The notes below the pieces were generated by a model, which was not told the DNA's origin, made no database searches, and saw nothing but the letters and a program-made list of their open reading frames with translations. From the NCBI RefSeq assembly GCF_018616375.1, contig NZ_JAEQBB010000002.1:186001-250000 (forward strand): a stretch of 64,000 nt of DNA. The letters run 5' to 3'. Below, piece by piece: positions 42,753 through 53,329 of this stretch (positions within the stretch are counted from its first letter, which is position 1; each line of letters starts with the position of its first letter). The translations under genes and the position numbers were made by a program. This DNA comes from Exiguobacterium sp. J17977 (GTDB lineage: Bacteria; Bacillota; Bacilli; Exiguobacteriales; Exiguobacteriaceae).

Positions 42753-43571
42753 TCAGACGATGATATTTTTTAACGTCCCAAGTCCCGTGATGCTCACCTC
42801 GACCGTGTCCCCCGACTGGAGATAGACAGGCGGTTTCATCCCGTGGCCGACCCCGGCCGGCGTGCCGGTGGCGATGATATCACCAGCTTCTAGCGTCATC
42901 CCTTTCGACAACGTCCGAATTAACTCTTCAATCGGCCGAATCATGTCCGCCGTCGACCCATTTTGGCGTGTCTCCCCATTCACGACCGTTTGAATCGCGA
43001 GCGGGAACGAGAGCTCGTCCGGTGTGACGATATACGGTCCGAGCGGACAGAACGTGTCGAACGATTTGCCACGGAAAAACTGGACGTGCTGTTTTTGGAC
43101 GTCTCTTGCCGTGATGTCGTTCAAAATCGTATAGCCAAAGATATGGGCGTCGACGTCGTCGATGTCCCGCCCTGATTTCCCGATAATGACGGCAAGCTCG
43201 CCTTCGTAATCGAGTTGGTCGGTCAGTTCGGGGTGACGTTCGACGACAGCCCCAGGTCCGACGACCGAGGTCGGTGCTTTCGTGAAGATGACGAGTTTAC
43301 CGGCTCCCGCCGTATCCATCTCCTTCACGTGCTCTTCATAGTTCTTGCCGATACAGATGACGTTTTTGAGCGGCCGGTATGGCGCGACGAGCTTGACGTC
43401 CGGCAGCGCCGTCCGAGGTGCGACGTCCAAATCGACATCCGGTGCAAACTCCCGCGCGATGACTTCTAACAACGAAGTCGTATGTAATTGGTCACTGACG
43501 TCATAGACGAATTCCCCATCCACGACACCGACCCTTTGCTCTCCTTCAACTTGAAAACTACACCATTTCAT
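42753..43571 (-). CDS. Fumarylacetoacetate hydrolase family protein
   Basis: A 272-residue FAH-fold protein. The metal-binding signature is visible: DYEGELAVIIGKSGRDI (about 122-138) and, earlier, CIGKNYEEHVKEM; later NDITARDVQKQHVQFFRGKSFD is the active-site helix. Members act as oxaloacetate decarboxylases or tautomerases, acylpyruvases, or hydrolases in aromatic degradation. The ATG at 43571 follows AAGGGGG and is preferred over the codon ten positions earlier. No aromatic degradation genes are near; housekeeping clean-up of oxaloacetate enol is a plausible role. Confidence 0.86.
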   Translation of the reverse strand: MKWCSFQVEGEQRVGVVDGEFVYDVSDQLHTTSLLEVIAREFAPDVDLDVAPRTALPDVKLVAPYRPLKNVICIGKNYEEHVKEMDTAGAGKLVIFTKAPTSVVGPGAVVERHPELTDQLDYEGELAVIIGKSGRDIDDVDAHIFGYTILNDITARDVQKQHVQFFRGKSFDTFCPLGPYIVTPDELSFPLAIQTVVNGETRQNGSTADMIRPIEELIRTLSKGMTLEAGDIIATGTPAGVGHGMKPPVYLQSGDTVEVSITGLGTLKNIIV

Positions 43572-43599
43572 CAAAATTCCCCCTTTTTTGCTAGTATAC

Positions 43600-43627
43600 A
43601 AAAAATCGGGACGCGACGGTCCCGATT
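43600..43627 (-). terminator. Terminator of nrdD-nrdG
   Basis: AATCGGGACCGTC pairs with the CGCGTCCCGATT side and is followed by TTTTTTG on the minus strand. Confidence 0.85.
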
Positions 43628-44081
43628 ACGCTTTGTTCAAAAAAATAATTCGCTGATTACTCGACCCCCGAAACCGAAGCGACCGGTCCATGAGCGGCTG
43701 CTCGAAGCGACCATCGACAAGCACATCGGCACGATCGAGCACGCTTGTGACGTGTTCATCGCCCATCGCCTGTAATTGTTCAAACGTATAGCCCGTATAC
43801 ACCCACACGTTTTTTTGAAGTGCTTTGCATCCGTCGACGAGCCGGGCCAGTGCCTCCGGTTGGAGGAAAGGTTCTCCGCCCGAGACGGTGACGCCGTCCC
43901 AACCGGATTGCTCGATTCGGGAAAGCAAGTTCTCGATTGCCACGTCTTCTCCGCCGCGCGGATTCCACGATTCCGGATTGTGACATCCTGGGCAACGATG
44001 CGGGCACCCCGCCGTAAAGATGACCGTGCGAATGCCCGGACCGTCGACGACCGATTCGTCAAGTACGGATAGGACGCGCAT
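43626..44081 (-). CDS. nrdG: Anaerobic ribonucleotide reductase activating protein
   Basis: A 151-residue radical SAM activase. The cluster cysteines are C26, C30 and C33 in AGCPHRCPGC; the SAM-binding glycines appear in VTVSGGEPFLQ (about 70). It uses a [4Fe-4S] cluster and S-adenosylmethionine to place the glycyl radical on NrdD and works only without oxygen. The start overlaps the 3' end of nrdD by 23 bp. Confidence 0.94.
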   Translation of the reverse strand: MRVLSVLDESVVDGPGIRTVIFTAGCPHRCPGCHNPESWNPRGGEDVAIENLLSRIEQSGWDGVTVSGGEPFLQPEALARLVDGCKALQKNVWVYTGYTFEQLQAMGDEHVTSVLDRADVLVDGRFEQPLMDRSLRFRGSSNQRIIFLNKA

Positions 44082-45909
44082 GATGCTTCACCCTCGCTCG
44101 TTCTTCTTCTCGTTTCGCCGAATTCCATCGGTCCATCGTGCCGACCAGATAGCCGGTAATGCGACGAATCCGTTCAATCTGTTCTTCCTCGCCACACGTC
44201 GGGCACGCGACATCAATCGTTCCTTCGAGGCCGCAGTTGCCGCACCGGTCGACAGGATGGTTGATTGATCCATAGCCGACGTTCTCGGTGCGCATGAGCC
44301 GGACGATTGCTTCGACCGCTTCCGGATTATGGGCGAGCGACCCGTCGACCTCGACATAAGTGATGTGCCCCGCGTCACAGAGCGCATGGTACGGCGCCTC
44401 CAACCGAATCTTGTCACGAATCGAGACGGACTGATACACGGGCACGTGGAACGAGTTCGTGTAAAAGGCACGGTCGGTGACACCCTCGATGATTCCGAAC
44501 GCCTGCTGATCTTTCAATACGAACTTCCCTGACAATCCTTCGGCCGGGGTGGCCAAGAGCGAGAAGTTCAAGTCGTGACGCTCCGCCGCCTGTCTCATCC
44601 GATTACGTAAATGCGTGACGATGTCGATTCCTAGTCTTTCCGCTTCCCTTGAGTCGGCATGCGTGCCGCCTGTGAGCACGCGGAGCGCTTCGGCGAGACC
44701 GATGAAGCCGACGGATAACGTCCCTTGCTTCAGCACGTCCCGCAACTCGTCTTCCGGCTGGAGTTTCTCGCTGCCCCGCCAGACGTGCTGGGCATAAAGG
44801 AAGCGGAATTCGTCGGCATGACGTCTCGCTTGATAGTCGAACCGTTCGAGCAATTGATCGATGGCGACGTCGACGTAGGCGTCGAGCGTCTTATAAAACG
44901 AACGGATGTCCGGAGCGACGAGTGCCATCTTGACCAAGTTCAAGGTCGAGAACGATAAATTGCCTCGTCCGATTGACGTCTCGGCGCCATGCCGATTCCC
45001 CATCACCCGGGTCCGGCACCCCATATAGGCCACTTCCGAGGCATGTGTCCCGTCATAATACTGCAAGTTGAACGGGGCGTCGACGAACGAGAAGTTCGGG
45101 AATAAGCGTTTGCCCGTCACGCGACAAGCGAGTCGGAACAAGTCGACGTTCGGGTCGGTCTCATGAAAGTTGACGCCCTCTTTCACTTTAAAGATTTGAA
45201 TCGGGAAAATCGGCGTCTCCCCGTTGCCGAGCCCTCGCTCGGTCGCATGCAACAACTCGCGGATGAAAATCCGGCCCCAACGGCTCGTGTCGGTTCCATA
45301 GTTGATGGAGACGAATGGCACTTGGCCGCCTCCACGCGAATGCATCGAATTGGCGTTATGGATGAACGCCTCACACGCTTGATACGTCGCCGTGACCGTC
45401 TCAGTCTCAGCGACTTCAAGGAGTTGCTCGGTCGACCATTCGACCGGAAGCTTCTTGAGCCGCTCCAGTTGACGTTCATACGTCTTTTCGACGTATGGCG
45501 CTAAATCGACATCGAACATCGGGAACGCTTGACCCCCGTGTTGCATATTCTGATTCGCTTGAAGAATAATCGAAGCGAGTGCCATCGCCGAACGGATGTC
45601 CTGGGGTGGTCGAATCGTCCCGTGACCGGTATGAAATCCGTTCGTCAGCAACTCACCGAGCGGGATTTGACAACACGTCGTCGATCCCGTCACGTAATAG
45701 TCGGCGTCATGGATATACAAAAAGTTGTCTGCGACGGCCTGACGTGTCCGCTCTGACAACAAGTACATTGTCGACAGCTGTTTCGACACTTCCGAGGATA
45801 ATCGTGCCAGTTTGCCGAGTGGTGATTTCCCGTCGACGTTGGCGTTCTCTTGGACGAGATCTTGATCTGGGAGAACACAGACATCTTCATAAAGCTGGAG
45901 CATGTTCAC
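44059..45909 (-). CDS. nrdD: Anaerobic ribonucleoside-triphosphate reductase
   Basis: A 616-residue class III enzyme that reduces ribonucleoside triphosphates to dNTPs without oxygen. The C-terminal zinc site is CGNC...CPTC (about 556-571) and the glycyl radical residue lies in RRITGYLVGTMDRWN (Gly near 584). It has no N-terminal ATP-cone, so it lacks the usual allosteric activity domain and is shorter than E. coli NrdD (712 residues). GTG at 45909 follows GAGGTGAT at good spacing; ATG at 45903 is nearly as good. It forms an operon with nrdG. Confidence 0.94.
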   Translation of the reverse strand: MNMLQLYEDVCVLPDQDLVQENANVDGKSPLGKLARLSSEVSKQLSTMYLLSERTRQAVADNFLYIHDADYYVTGSTTCCQIPLGELLTNGFHTGHGTIRPPQDIRSAMALASIILQANQNMQHGGQAFPMFDVDLAPYVEKTYERQLERLKKLPVEWSTEQLLEVAETETVTATYQACEAFIHNANSMHSRGGGQVPFVSINYGTDTSRWGRIFIRELLHATERGLGNGETPIFPIQIFKVKEGVNFHETDPNVDLFRLACRVTGKRLFPNFSFVDAPFNLQYYDGTHASEVAYMGCRTRVMGNRHGAETSIGRGNLSFSTLNLVKMALVAPDIRSFYKTLDAYVDVAIDQLLERFDYQARRHADEFRFLYAQHVWRGSEKLQPEDELRDVLKQGTLSVGFIGLAEALRVLTGGTHADSREAERLGIDIVTHLRNRMRQAAERHDLNFSLLATPAEGLSGKFVLKDQQAFGIIEGVTDRAFYTNSFHVPVYQSVSIRDKIRLEAPYHALCDAGHITYVEVDGSLAHNPEAVEAIVRLMRTENVGYGSINHPVDRCGNCGLEGTIDVACPTCGEEEQIERIRRITGYLVGTMDRWNSAKREEERARVKHHARPIRT

Positions 45910-45920
45910 TCCGCATCACC

Positions 45921-45936
45921 TCACTATATATTGATA
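45921..45936. promoter_or_regulatory. Possible NrdR box upstream of nrdD
   Basis: TCACTATATATTGATA keeps the central CACTATATATTG of the NrdR box consensus ACACTATATATTGTGT (12 of 16 positions). It lies between promoter and start codon; a second box at the usual helical spacing was not found, so this is tentative. Confidence 0.35.
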
Positions 45937-45956
45937 TTTGTCGAGTTTTTAACTCG

Positions 45957-45984
45957 ATGATATTCCACATATAGATTATGTCAC
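45957..45984 (-). promoter_or_regulatory. Promoter of nrdDG
   Basis: On the minus strand, GTGACA (45984-45979), a 16-bp spacer and TATCAT (45962-45957), about 50 bp upstream of nrdD. The spacer contains ACATA-N5-TATGT, a short palindrome. Confidence 0.5.
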
Positions 45985-46038
45985 GATTCCACGAAGAGTA
46001 GTGAAGTCTAAAATGTGAGCGTTCGTTGTGATATAAAC

Positions 46039-46072
46039 GCAAAACAGCCGAGCCCGCATCTGGACTCGACCG
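46039..46072 (-). terminator. Terminator of the formate/nitrite transporter gene
   Basis: CGGTCGAGTCC pairs with GGGCTCGGCTG (including G-T pairs) and is followed by TTTT on the minus strand. Confidence 0.65.
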
Positions 46073-46091
46073 TTTCTTCAAGTGAACAAAC

Positions 46092-46943
46092 TTATAATTC
46101 TTTAGCCGGTTTCACGATTTTTAATTCAACTTCTTCTGTTTCCTCTGATTCTTGGGCTTCACGCAAGCCTTTTGCGTTCAACCACGTATAGATCGCACCC
46201 ATGAACAAGGCACCGCCGATGATGTTACCGAACGTGGCCGGAATCAAGTTGTGGATGGCGCCGGCAAAGCTAATCGCCTCAGGGTGTGGAACGACGAGCG
46301 TGAGCGCGAACAAGACGAAGTTGGCGATGACGTGATCAAATCCTGACGCGAAGAAGACGGCGACGAGGAAAATCATCGAGAAGATTTGAGCGAACTCATT
46401 TTTCATCTGTTTCGGTAAGAAGATTGCGAGACAGACCATCCAGTTACAGAAGATGGCACGGAAGAAAATCTCGACCGTCGTATGATGCATCTTGCTCTCG
46501 ACGACCGCGAACAACCAATTGTCCATCCCGAGCTCTTGAATGACGCCGGTCGGGGCGAGCAATAAGGCGAACAAGACGCCACCGAGCGCGTTCCCAACGA
46601 AACATAGCAACCAGACGAGCATCGTGTCACTAAGCGTCGTATAGCCGCGTAACGTCGACGTCGTGAAATACATTGTGTTCCCCGTGAACAATTCGGCTCC
46701 GCCGTAGATAATCATGACGAGCGCAATCCCGAATGAGAATCCGCCGATGAGTGTCGTGAACGGTGAATCGATCAAGTACATCCCGTTGACGACTTTAAGT
46801 GTGAAGATTGAAGCGAATCCGATAAAGATCCCCGCGAGCATTGCCCGTAAAAAGTATTCCATTGGCCGATAATGAATCATGTGCGAAGACGCCTGAGCTT
46901 TTTTTCGTAATGATTCGAGTGCATGGATTTCCATTGATGCCAT
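46092..46943 (-). CDS. Formate/nitrite transporter (FNT) family channel
   Basis: A 283-residue pentameric channel protein with six membrane helices. FNT signatures are the omega loop AELFTGNTMYFT (about 83-94), the substrate-gating CNWMVCLAIFLP (about 165-176, where the Asn-Trp pair is typical) and the pore His region FDHVIANFVLF. It moves formate or nitrite across the membrane. A Rex box overlapping its promoter and an upstream cre favour a fermentative formate role (FocA-like) over nitrite uptake (NirC). nrdDG, which uses formate as reductant, lies next to it downstream. Confidence 0.88.
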   Translation of the reverse strand: MASMEIHALESLRKKAQASSHMIHYRPMEYFLRAMLAGIFIGFASIFTLKVVNGMYLIDSPFTTLIGGFSFGIALVMIIYGGAELFTGNTMYFTTSTLRGYTTLSDTMLVWLLCFVGNALGGVLFALLLAPTGVIQELGMDNWLFAVVESKMHHTTVEIFFRAIFCNWMVCLAIFLPKQMKNEFAQIFSMIFLVAVFFASGFDHVIANFVLFALTLVVPHPEAISFAGAIHNLIPATFGNIIGGALFMGAIYTWLNAKGLREAQESEETEEVELKIVKPAKEL

Positions 46944-46993
46944 GTCACAAACCCTTCTTTCTGTTTGAATGAACCCTTATAATAAGAACGAAC

Positions 46994-47011
46994 ATGTGAA
47001 ATCATTAACAA
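46994..47011. promoter_or_regulatory. Rex-type operator at the formate channel promoter
   Basis: aTGTGAA-atca-TTAACAa, an inverted repeat of Rex type with one base different in the right half. It begins at the -10 and extends over the transcription start, ideal for repression. Confidence 0.6.
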
Positions 47012-47038
47012 TATAAGCCCGAATCCAATAAATTGCAA
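47010..47038 (-). promoter_or_regulatory. Promoter of the formate channel gene
   Basis: On the minus strand, TTGCAA (47038-47033), a 17-bp spacer and TATATT (47015-47010), running directly into the Rex-type palindrome. Confidence 0.6.
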
Positions 47039-47072
47039 TCGACCTTGGACCATGTTGACACATTTTTCACAT

Positions 47073-47086
47073 CGTAATCGTTTACA
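47073..47086. promoter_or_regulatory. cre-like site upstream of the formate channel gene
   Basis: On the minus strand TGTAAACGATTACG fits cre except for the last base. It is centred about 76 bp upstream of the expected transcription start, an activating position in other CcpA targets. Confidence 0.5.
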
Positions 47087-47104
47087 TATGTCGGATTTGT
47101 GACG

Positions 47105-47136
47105 AAAAAAACGACCCTTCGCAAAGGGTCGTTCGA
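47105..47136 (-). terminator. Terminator of the L25/Ctc gene
   Basis: AACGACCCTTTGC pairs with the GAAGGGTCGTT side; seven T residues follow on the minus strand. Confidence 0.9.
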
Positions 47137-47142
47137 TCAAGC

Positions 47143-47811
47143 TTATTCTTTGTCTTCAGACTTATCTTCAGACTCTTCCGAAGATGCTTCAGCCGACTCT
47201 TCTTCAGTTGCTTCAGCTTCACTTTCTGTCGTTGTGTCTGTGTCCGCCTCGAGCTCTTCAAGAGAGACCGGCTCATTGACCGATGCGATTTGAAGTTCGC
47301 CATCTGAGACGATGTCATAGTCTTTGTTCTCTGGAATGTCAGCTACCGTGACCGAGTCACCGATACCGAGTTCCGATACATCGAGTTCGATACGTTCTGG
47401 AATGTTGGCCGGTGTCGCCGATACCGTTACTTTATAAAGCGTTTGCGCCAAGAAGCCACCTTCTTTGACACCTTTCGCGTCACCGACGAGTGTGACATCC
47501 GCTTCGACTTCCGTCGCTTCGTCCATCTTCACGGCCATGAACTCAACGTGCTTGTATTCGTTCGTGAACGGGTCAACTTCTGTACCGTGAACGAGCGTGT
47601 TCACTTTCTTGCCGTCGATGTTCAATTCGATTAACGCGTTGTCACCGTGATCGCGGAGAATTTTGCGAAGTGCCATCTCCTCGAATGCGACCGGCGTGCT
47701 TTCGACTTTATAGCCGTAAACGACACCTAATACTTTTCCTTCTTTGCGCAAGTTTGCACGGACCGAACGTGGTCGTAATTCTCGTTTCGTTACATTAAGC
47801 TTGTCTGCCAT
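47143..47811 (-). CDS. rplY: Ribosomal protein L25, Ctc (TL5) form
   Basis: A 222-residue two-domain L25 that binds 5S rRNA. The N-terminal L25 domain (about 1-95) begins [22 protein letters not shown]; the beta-rich TL5 domain follows (about 100-185). The last 35 residues are almost only Glu, Ser, Asp, Ala and Thr, an acidic disordered tail longer than in Bacillus Ctc. Bacillus ctc is the classical SigB-dependent general stress gene, and a SigB-like promoter lies upstream here. The usual neighbours prs and pth are absent. Confidence 0.93.
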   Translation of the reverse strand: MADKLNVTKRELRPRSVRANLRKEGKVLGVVYGYKVESTPVAFEEMALRKILRDHGDNALIELNIDGKKVNTLVHGTEVDPFTNEYKHVEFMAVKMDEATEVEADVTLVGDAKGVKEGGFLAQTLYKVTVSATPANIPERIELDVSELGIGDSVTVADIPENKDYDIVSDGELQIASVNEPVSLEELEADTDTTTESEAEATEEESAEASSEESEDKSEDKE

Positions 47812-47915
47812 AATCTTTTCCCCCTACTGGTTTATCGATCATGTCTACATCTTGAGGGTGAGGCAGTGAAAGAGCCACCTCTCAACCTCGATGCGTTGAG
47901 TGACATGTGTATATT

Positions 47916-47941
47916 GTTCCCATAGGCACCCGGACATAAAC
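47916..47941 (-). promoter_or_regulatory. SigB-like promoter of rplY/ctc
   Basis: On the minus strand, GTTTAT (47941-47936), a 14-bp spacer and GGGAAC (47921-47916), close to the SigB pattern GTTTAA-N12-14-GGGWAW. It lies about 105 bp upstream of the start; the leader between holds a small hairpin (CTCAAC with GTTGAG). Confidence 0.5.
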
Positions 47942-47974
47942 GTTACAGCCGGTTAAAAAAAGATTACAAGCTTG

Positions 47975-49768
47975 TCACATAACCCGTTTGAACAACTTCT
48001 CAAGTTCGTACGTGCTCCATTTCACCAAGATTGGTCGTCCGTGCGGACACGTGTACGGAGACGTCGTCTGATTGAGGTCATGCAACAATTGCCGCATCAT
48101 CTCATGGTTCAATGGATGGTTCGCTTTAATCGAGCGTTTGCATGCCATCAAAATCGAGGCGTCTTCCCGATATTTGGCGAGATTGACGGAGCGATCCCGA
48201 ATCGCCATCTCAATCAAATCGCGGACCGTCCCTTCCAAATCATGCTGCGGATACCACGTCGGGATCTCCCGGACGAGAAACGTATTGCCACCGAACGGCT
48301 CCAATTCGAGACCCGCTTCTTTCAAGAGCGGTGCGACTTCTTCAATCGCGAGCGTCTCTTCTTGCGTGAACTCGAGCGTGAGCGGGAGCAGCAACAACTG
48401 ATACTCTTTGTCCGGATTCCCGAGCTGCTCGTAGAACAATTCGTATTTAATCCGTTCCTGGGCCGCATGTTGGTCGATGACGTACATGCCATCCTCGGCA
48501 CCACAGACGATATAGCTCGCATGCAGTTGACCGATGACGTCGAGCGGCGGCAAGCGCTCCCCTTTCGTCTCGATCGCTTCCGATTCGACAATCGGTTCAG
48601 GCGCTTCGTTGACGAGCGGCGTCGGCGACCATCGGCTTGGTGACGTGACGGGCTCACGAGGAATCGGATAATTCCACGTCGGCGGTTCATCCGTGACAGG
48701 TGTCCGTTCGACCGTGAAATCTAGCCGCTCTTGTTCGGTCCGATTGACCGGCCGCTCCTTCGGTTTGACCGACGGAATCAAGCGTTGTTCCCGAAGCGTC
48801 AGTTGGACCGTCTCACGAATCAACTGGCATAGTTCTTTCTCTTTCGAGAGTCGGACTTCCCGTTTTGTCGGATGGACGTTGACATCAATCAACATCGGGT
48901 CCATGTTCACTTCGAGGACGGCGATCGGATAACGACCAATCGGGAGTAGCGTGTGGTAGCCTTCGAGCACACTTTGGGTTAACGCAAAGTTTTTGATGCT
49001 CCGTCCGTTCAAGATGAGCGTCACATACTGCTTGTTCGACCGGGTCACTTCCGGACGGACGAGATGGGCGCTCAAGCTATAGTCGTTCGTCTTGCTTGAC
49101 GCGGTGACGATTTGCGCCGCGACTTGACGTCCGTAAATGGCGAGCATGACTTGCTTGATGTCGCCGTTGCCACTCGTCCGCAGGAGTTCCTTGTCTTCAT
49201 GGAACGCCGTGAGGCGGACTTCCGGATGGGATAAGGCGATTCGGTTCAACGTATCGGTGATGCTCGCGAGCTCGGTCGCCGACGTCTTCAAATATTTGAG
49301 CCGGGCCGGTGTATTGTAAAACAACTGACTGACCGCAATCTCGGTCCCGACGTTCGCCGCGGCCGGTGTTTGCGCCATGACGACGCCGCCTTGGAGCGTC
49401 ATCTCAAATCCGTCCTCTTCAGTTCGGCGTGACTTCAACGTCACATGACTCACCGAGGCGATGGACGCTAAGGCCTCTCCACGGAAGCCGAGCGTGCGAA
49501 TCCGGAACAAGTCGTGCTCGTCCCGGATTTTGCTCGTCGCATGACGCAAAAAGGCGCGCGGAGCATCCTCTTCATAAAACCCGTGCCCGTTATCCCGAAC
49601 TTTAATGAGACGTATCCCCGCCTCCTCCAAGTCGACTTCGATTTTCGTGGCACCGGCATCAATCGCATTTTCGACGAGTTCTTTCACGACCGAGGCCGGG
49701 CGTTCGACTACCTCGCCGGCCGCGATTCGGTTGGCCAGTTGCTCCGGTAACTCTTGAATGATTCCCAT
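47975..49768 (-). CDS. mutL: DNA mismatch repair protein MutL
   Basis: A 597-residue GHKL ATPase and endonuclease. N-terminal ATP-binding motifs are ELVENAIDAGA (about 30-40), DNGHG, RHATSKI and TLGFRGEALASI. The C-terminal nuclease motif DQHAAQERIKYE (near 430) fits DQHA(X)2E(X)4E, so this MutL nicks DNA itself, as in bacteria lacking MutH. The central linker is short. The ATG at 49768 follows AAGGGGTGAG and lies 4 bp after the mutS stop, so translation is coupled. Confidence 0.96.
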   Translation of the reverse strand: MGIIQELPEQLANRIAAGEVVERPASVVKELVENAIDAGATKIEVDLEEAGIRLIKVRDNGHGFYEEDAPRAFLRHATSKIRDEHDLFRIRTLGFRGEALASIASVSHVTLKSRRTEEDGFEMTLQGGVVMAQTPAAANVGTEIAVSQLFYNTPARLKYLKTSATELASITDTLNRIALSHPEVRLTAFHEDKELLRTSGNGDIKQVMLAIYGRQVAAQIVTASSKTNDYSLSAHLVRPEVTRSNKQYVTLILNGRSIKNFALTQSVLEGYHTLLPIGRYPIAVLEVNMDPMLIDVNVHPTKREVRLSKEKELCQLIRETVQLTLREQRLIPSVKPKERPVNRTEQERLDFTVERTPVTDEPPTWNYPIPREPVTSPSRWSPTPLVNEAPEPIVESEAIETKGERLPPLDVIGQLHASYIVCGAEDGMYVIDQHAAQERIKYELFYEQLGNPDKEYQLLLLPLTLEFTQEETLAIEEVAPLLKEAGLELEPFGGNTFLVREIPTWYPQHDLEGTVRDLIEMAIRDRSVNLAKYREDASILMACKRSIKANHPLNHEMMRQLLHDLNQTTSPYTCPHGRPILVKWSTYELEKLFKRVM

Positions 49769-49772
49769 CGAC

Positions 49773-52298
<2,526 letters not shown>

Positions 52299-52317
52299 TC
52301 GTGTTCACCTCTAGAAA

Positions 52318-52345
52318 TTAGAACAGCTGACCAAAGGCCAGCTGT
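52318..52345 (-). terminator. Hairpin between ricA and mutS
   Basis: ACAGCTGGCC pairs with GGTCAGCTGT around TTT; the following T run is poor, so it may only attenuate transcription. Confidence 0.4.
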
Positions 52346-52352
52346 CTGTTTG

Positions 52353-52784
52353 TTAGTATCCGCAGCCGCCGCGTGATTTCTCCGCTGCCATGCCGCTTCC
52401 TGTTTTGCCGGCGAGAACGTCACCGTCCGTCGACTCGATAATGCGATCTGTCACCGAGTTGGCGAGTGTGACCGTCACGTATTGAAGCAAATCGTTCACT
52501 TCGACTTGCGTCTCTTGGAACGCCTGGACGACCGGAATCGAATCGAGTTCGTCCATCGCCTTGTCGATTTTTAGCTCGACTTTGGCGAGTGCTTCCGTCT
52601 TCCCGTAGTGCTTGCAGTTGACGGCTTCTTTTTGTAAGTATTTGATCCGTTTGATTAACGTTTGAACGCGCTCACTTTCGTTCACTTTCGTTTCCGCTTC
52701 TTTGAAGCGGGCCACTTCCGGCGTGCTCGCCAATAAGTCGGCTAATTCTCTCGCTTTTTGAATCACAGTTTGATCAGTCACCAT
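52353..52784 (-). CDS. ricA: RicA (YmcA) family protein
   Basis: A 143-residue helical protein of the YlbF/YmcA family, similar along its length to Bacillus RicA: LASTPEVARFKEAETKVNES, the central LQKEAVNCKHYGK and VNDLLQYVTVTLANSVTDRIIESTDGD. RicA with RicF and RicT forms a complex that binds iron-sulfur clusters and directs RNase Y processing of operon mRNAs. A cysteine lies in the KHY segment and another in the end GGCGY, possible cluster ligands. Position upstream of mutS supports the assignment. Confidence 0.88.
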   Translation of the reverse strand: MVTDQTVIQKARELADLLASTPEVARFKEAETKVNESERVQTLIKRIKYLQKEAVNCKHYGKTEALAKVELKIDKAMDELDSIPVVQAFQETQVEVNDLLQYVTVTLANSVTDRIIESTDGDVLAGKTGSGMAAEKSRGGCGY

Positions 52785-52885
52785 CGTAAACCCCTTTGCT
52801 CTCTATGATTGAACGCACGTCTTGACGCACGCAAGTATTCCTCATCATTCTACCACGAACTTATGGCAAACGGTACCGCATCGAT

Positions 52886-53314
52886 TCACTTCGAGACGGT
52901 CGCCGTCCGAACCATATCGACGTGGGGAATCCCATCCTCTAAGTACTCCTCGCTCGTTCGTGTGAAGCCAAAGCTTGCATAGAACGGCTCCACGTACGTT
53001 TGCGCTTGCAAATACAAATCGTGATCCCCAAAGTCGGCCACGGCTTCTTGCATCAAGCGCCGCGAATGGCCTTGTCCCCGATGCGTCGATTTTGTGACGA
53101 CACGACCGATGGCGATTGGCGATTCATCCTCGAGGACACGTAACGCCGCGATCGGGCGACCGTCTGCCTCAATCCAGTAATGGACGGCCGTCACATCTTT
53201 CCCATCGACTTCTTGGTACGGGCAATCTTGTTCCACGACGAAGATTTCAGTGCGGAGCGCCAATAACGCATAGAGCTCTCTCGTCGTCAATTCGTCAAAC
53301 CGTTTTTTCTGCAT
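52886..53314 (-). CDS. GNAT family acetyltransferase, ElaA type
   Basis: A 142-residue ElaA-like GNAT. The family-specific stretch RTEIFVVEQDCPYQEVDGKD is at about residues 22-41, acetyl-CoA binding is by VVTKSTHRGQGHSRRLMQEA (about 72-91), and an 'EPFYASFGF' motif lies near the end. The substrate is unknown for the family. It begins 15 bp after the CrtI-like gene, likely in the same transcript. Confidence 0.88.
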   Translation of the reverse strand: MQKKRFDELTTRELYALLALRTEIFVVEQDCPYQEVDGKDVTAVHYWIEADGRPIAALRVLEDESPIAIGRVVTKSTHRGQGHSRRLMQEAVADFGDHDLYLQAQTYVEPFYASFGFTRTSEEYLEDGIPHVDMVRTATVSK

Positions 53315-53329
53315 CTCAACTTGTCCCCC

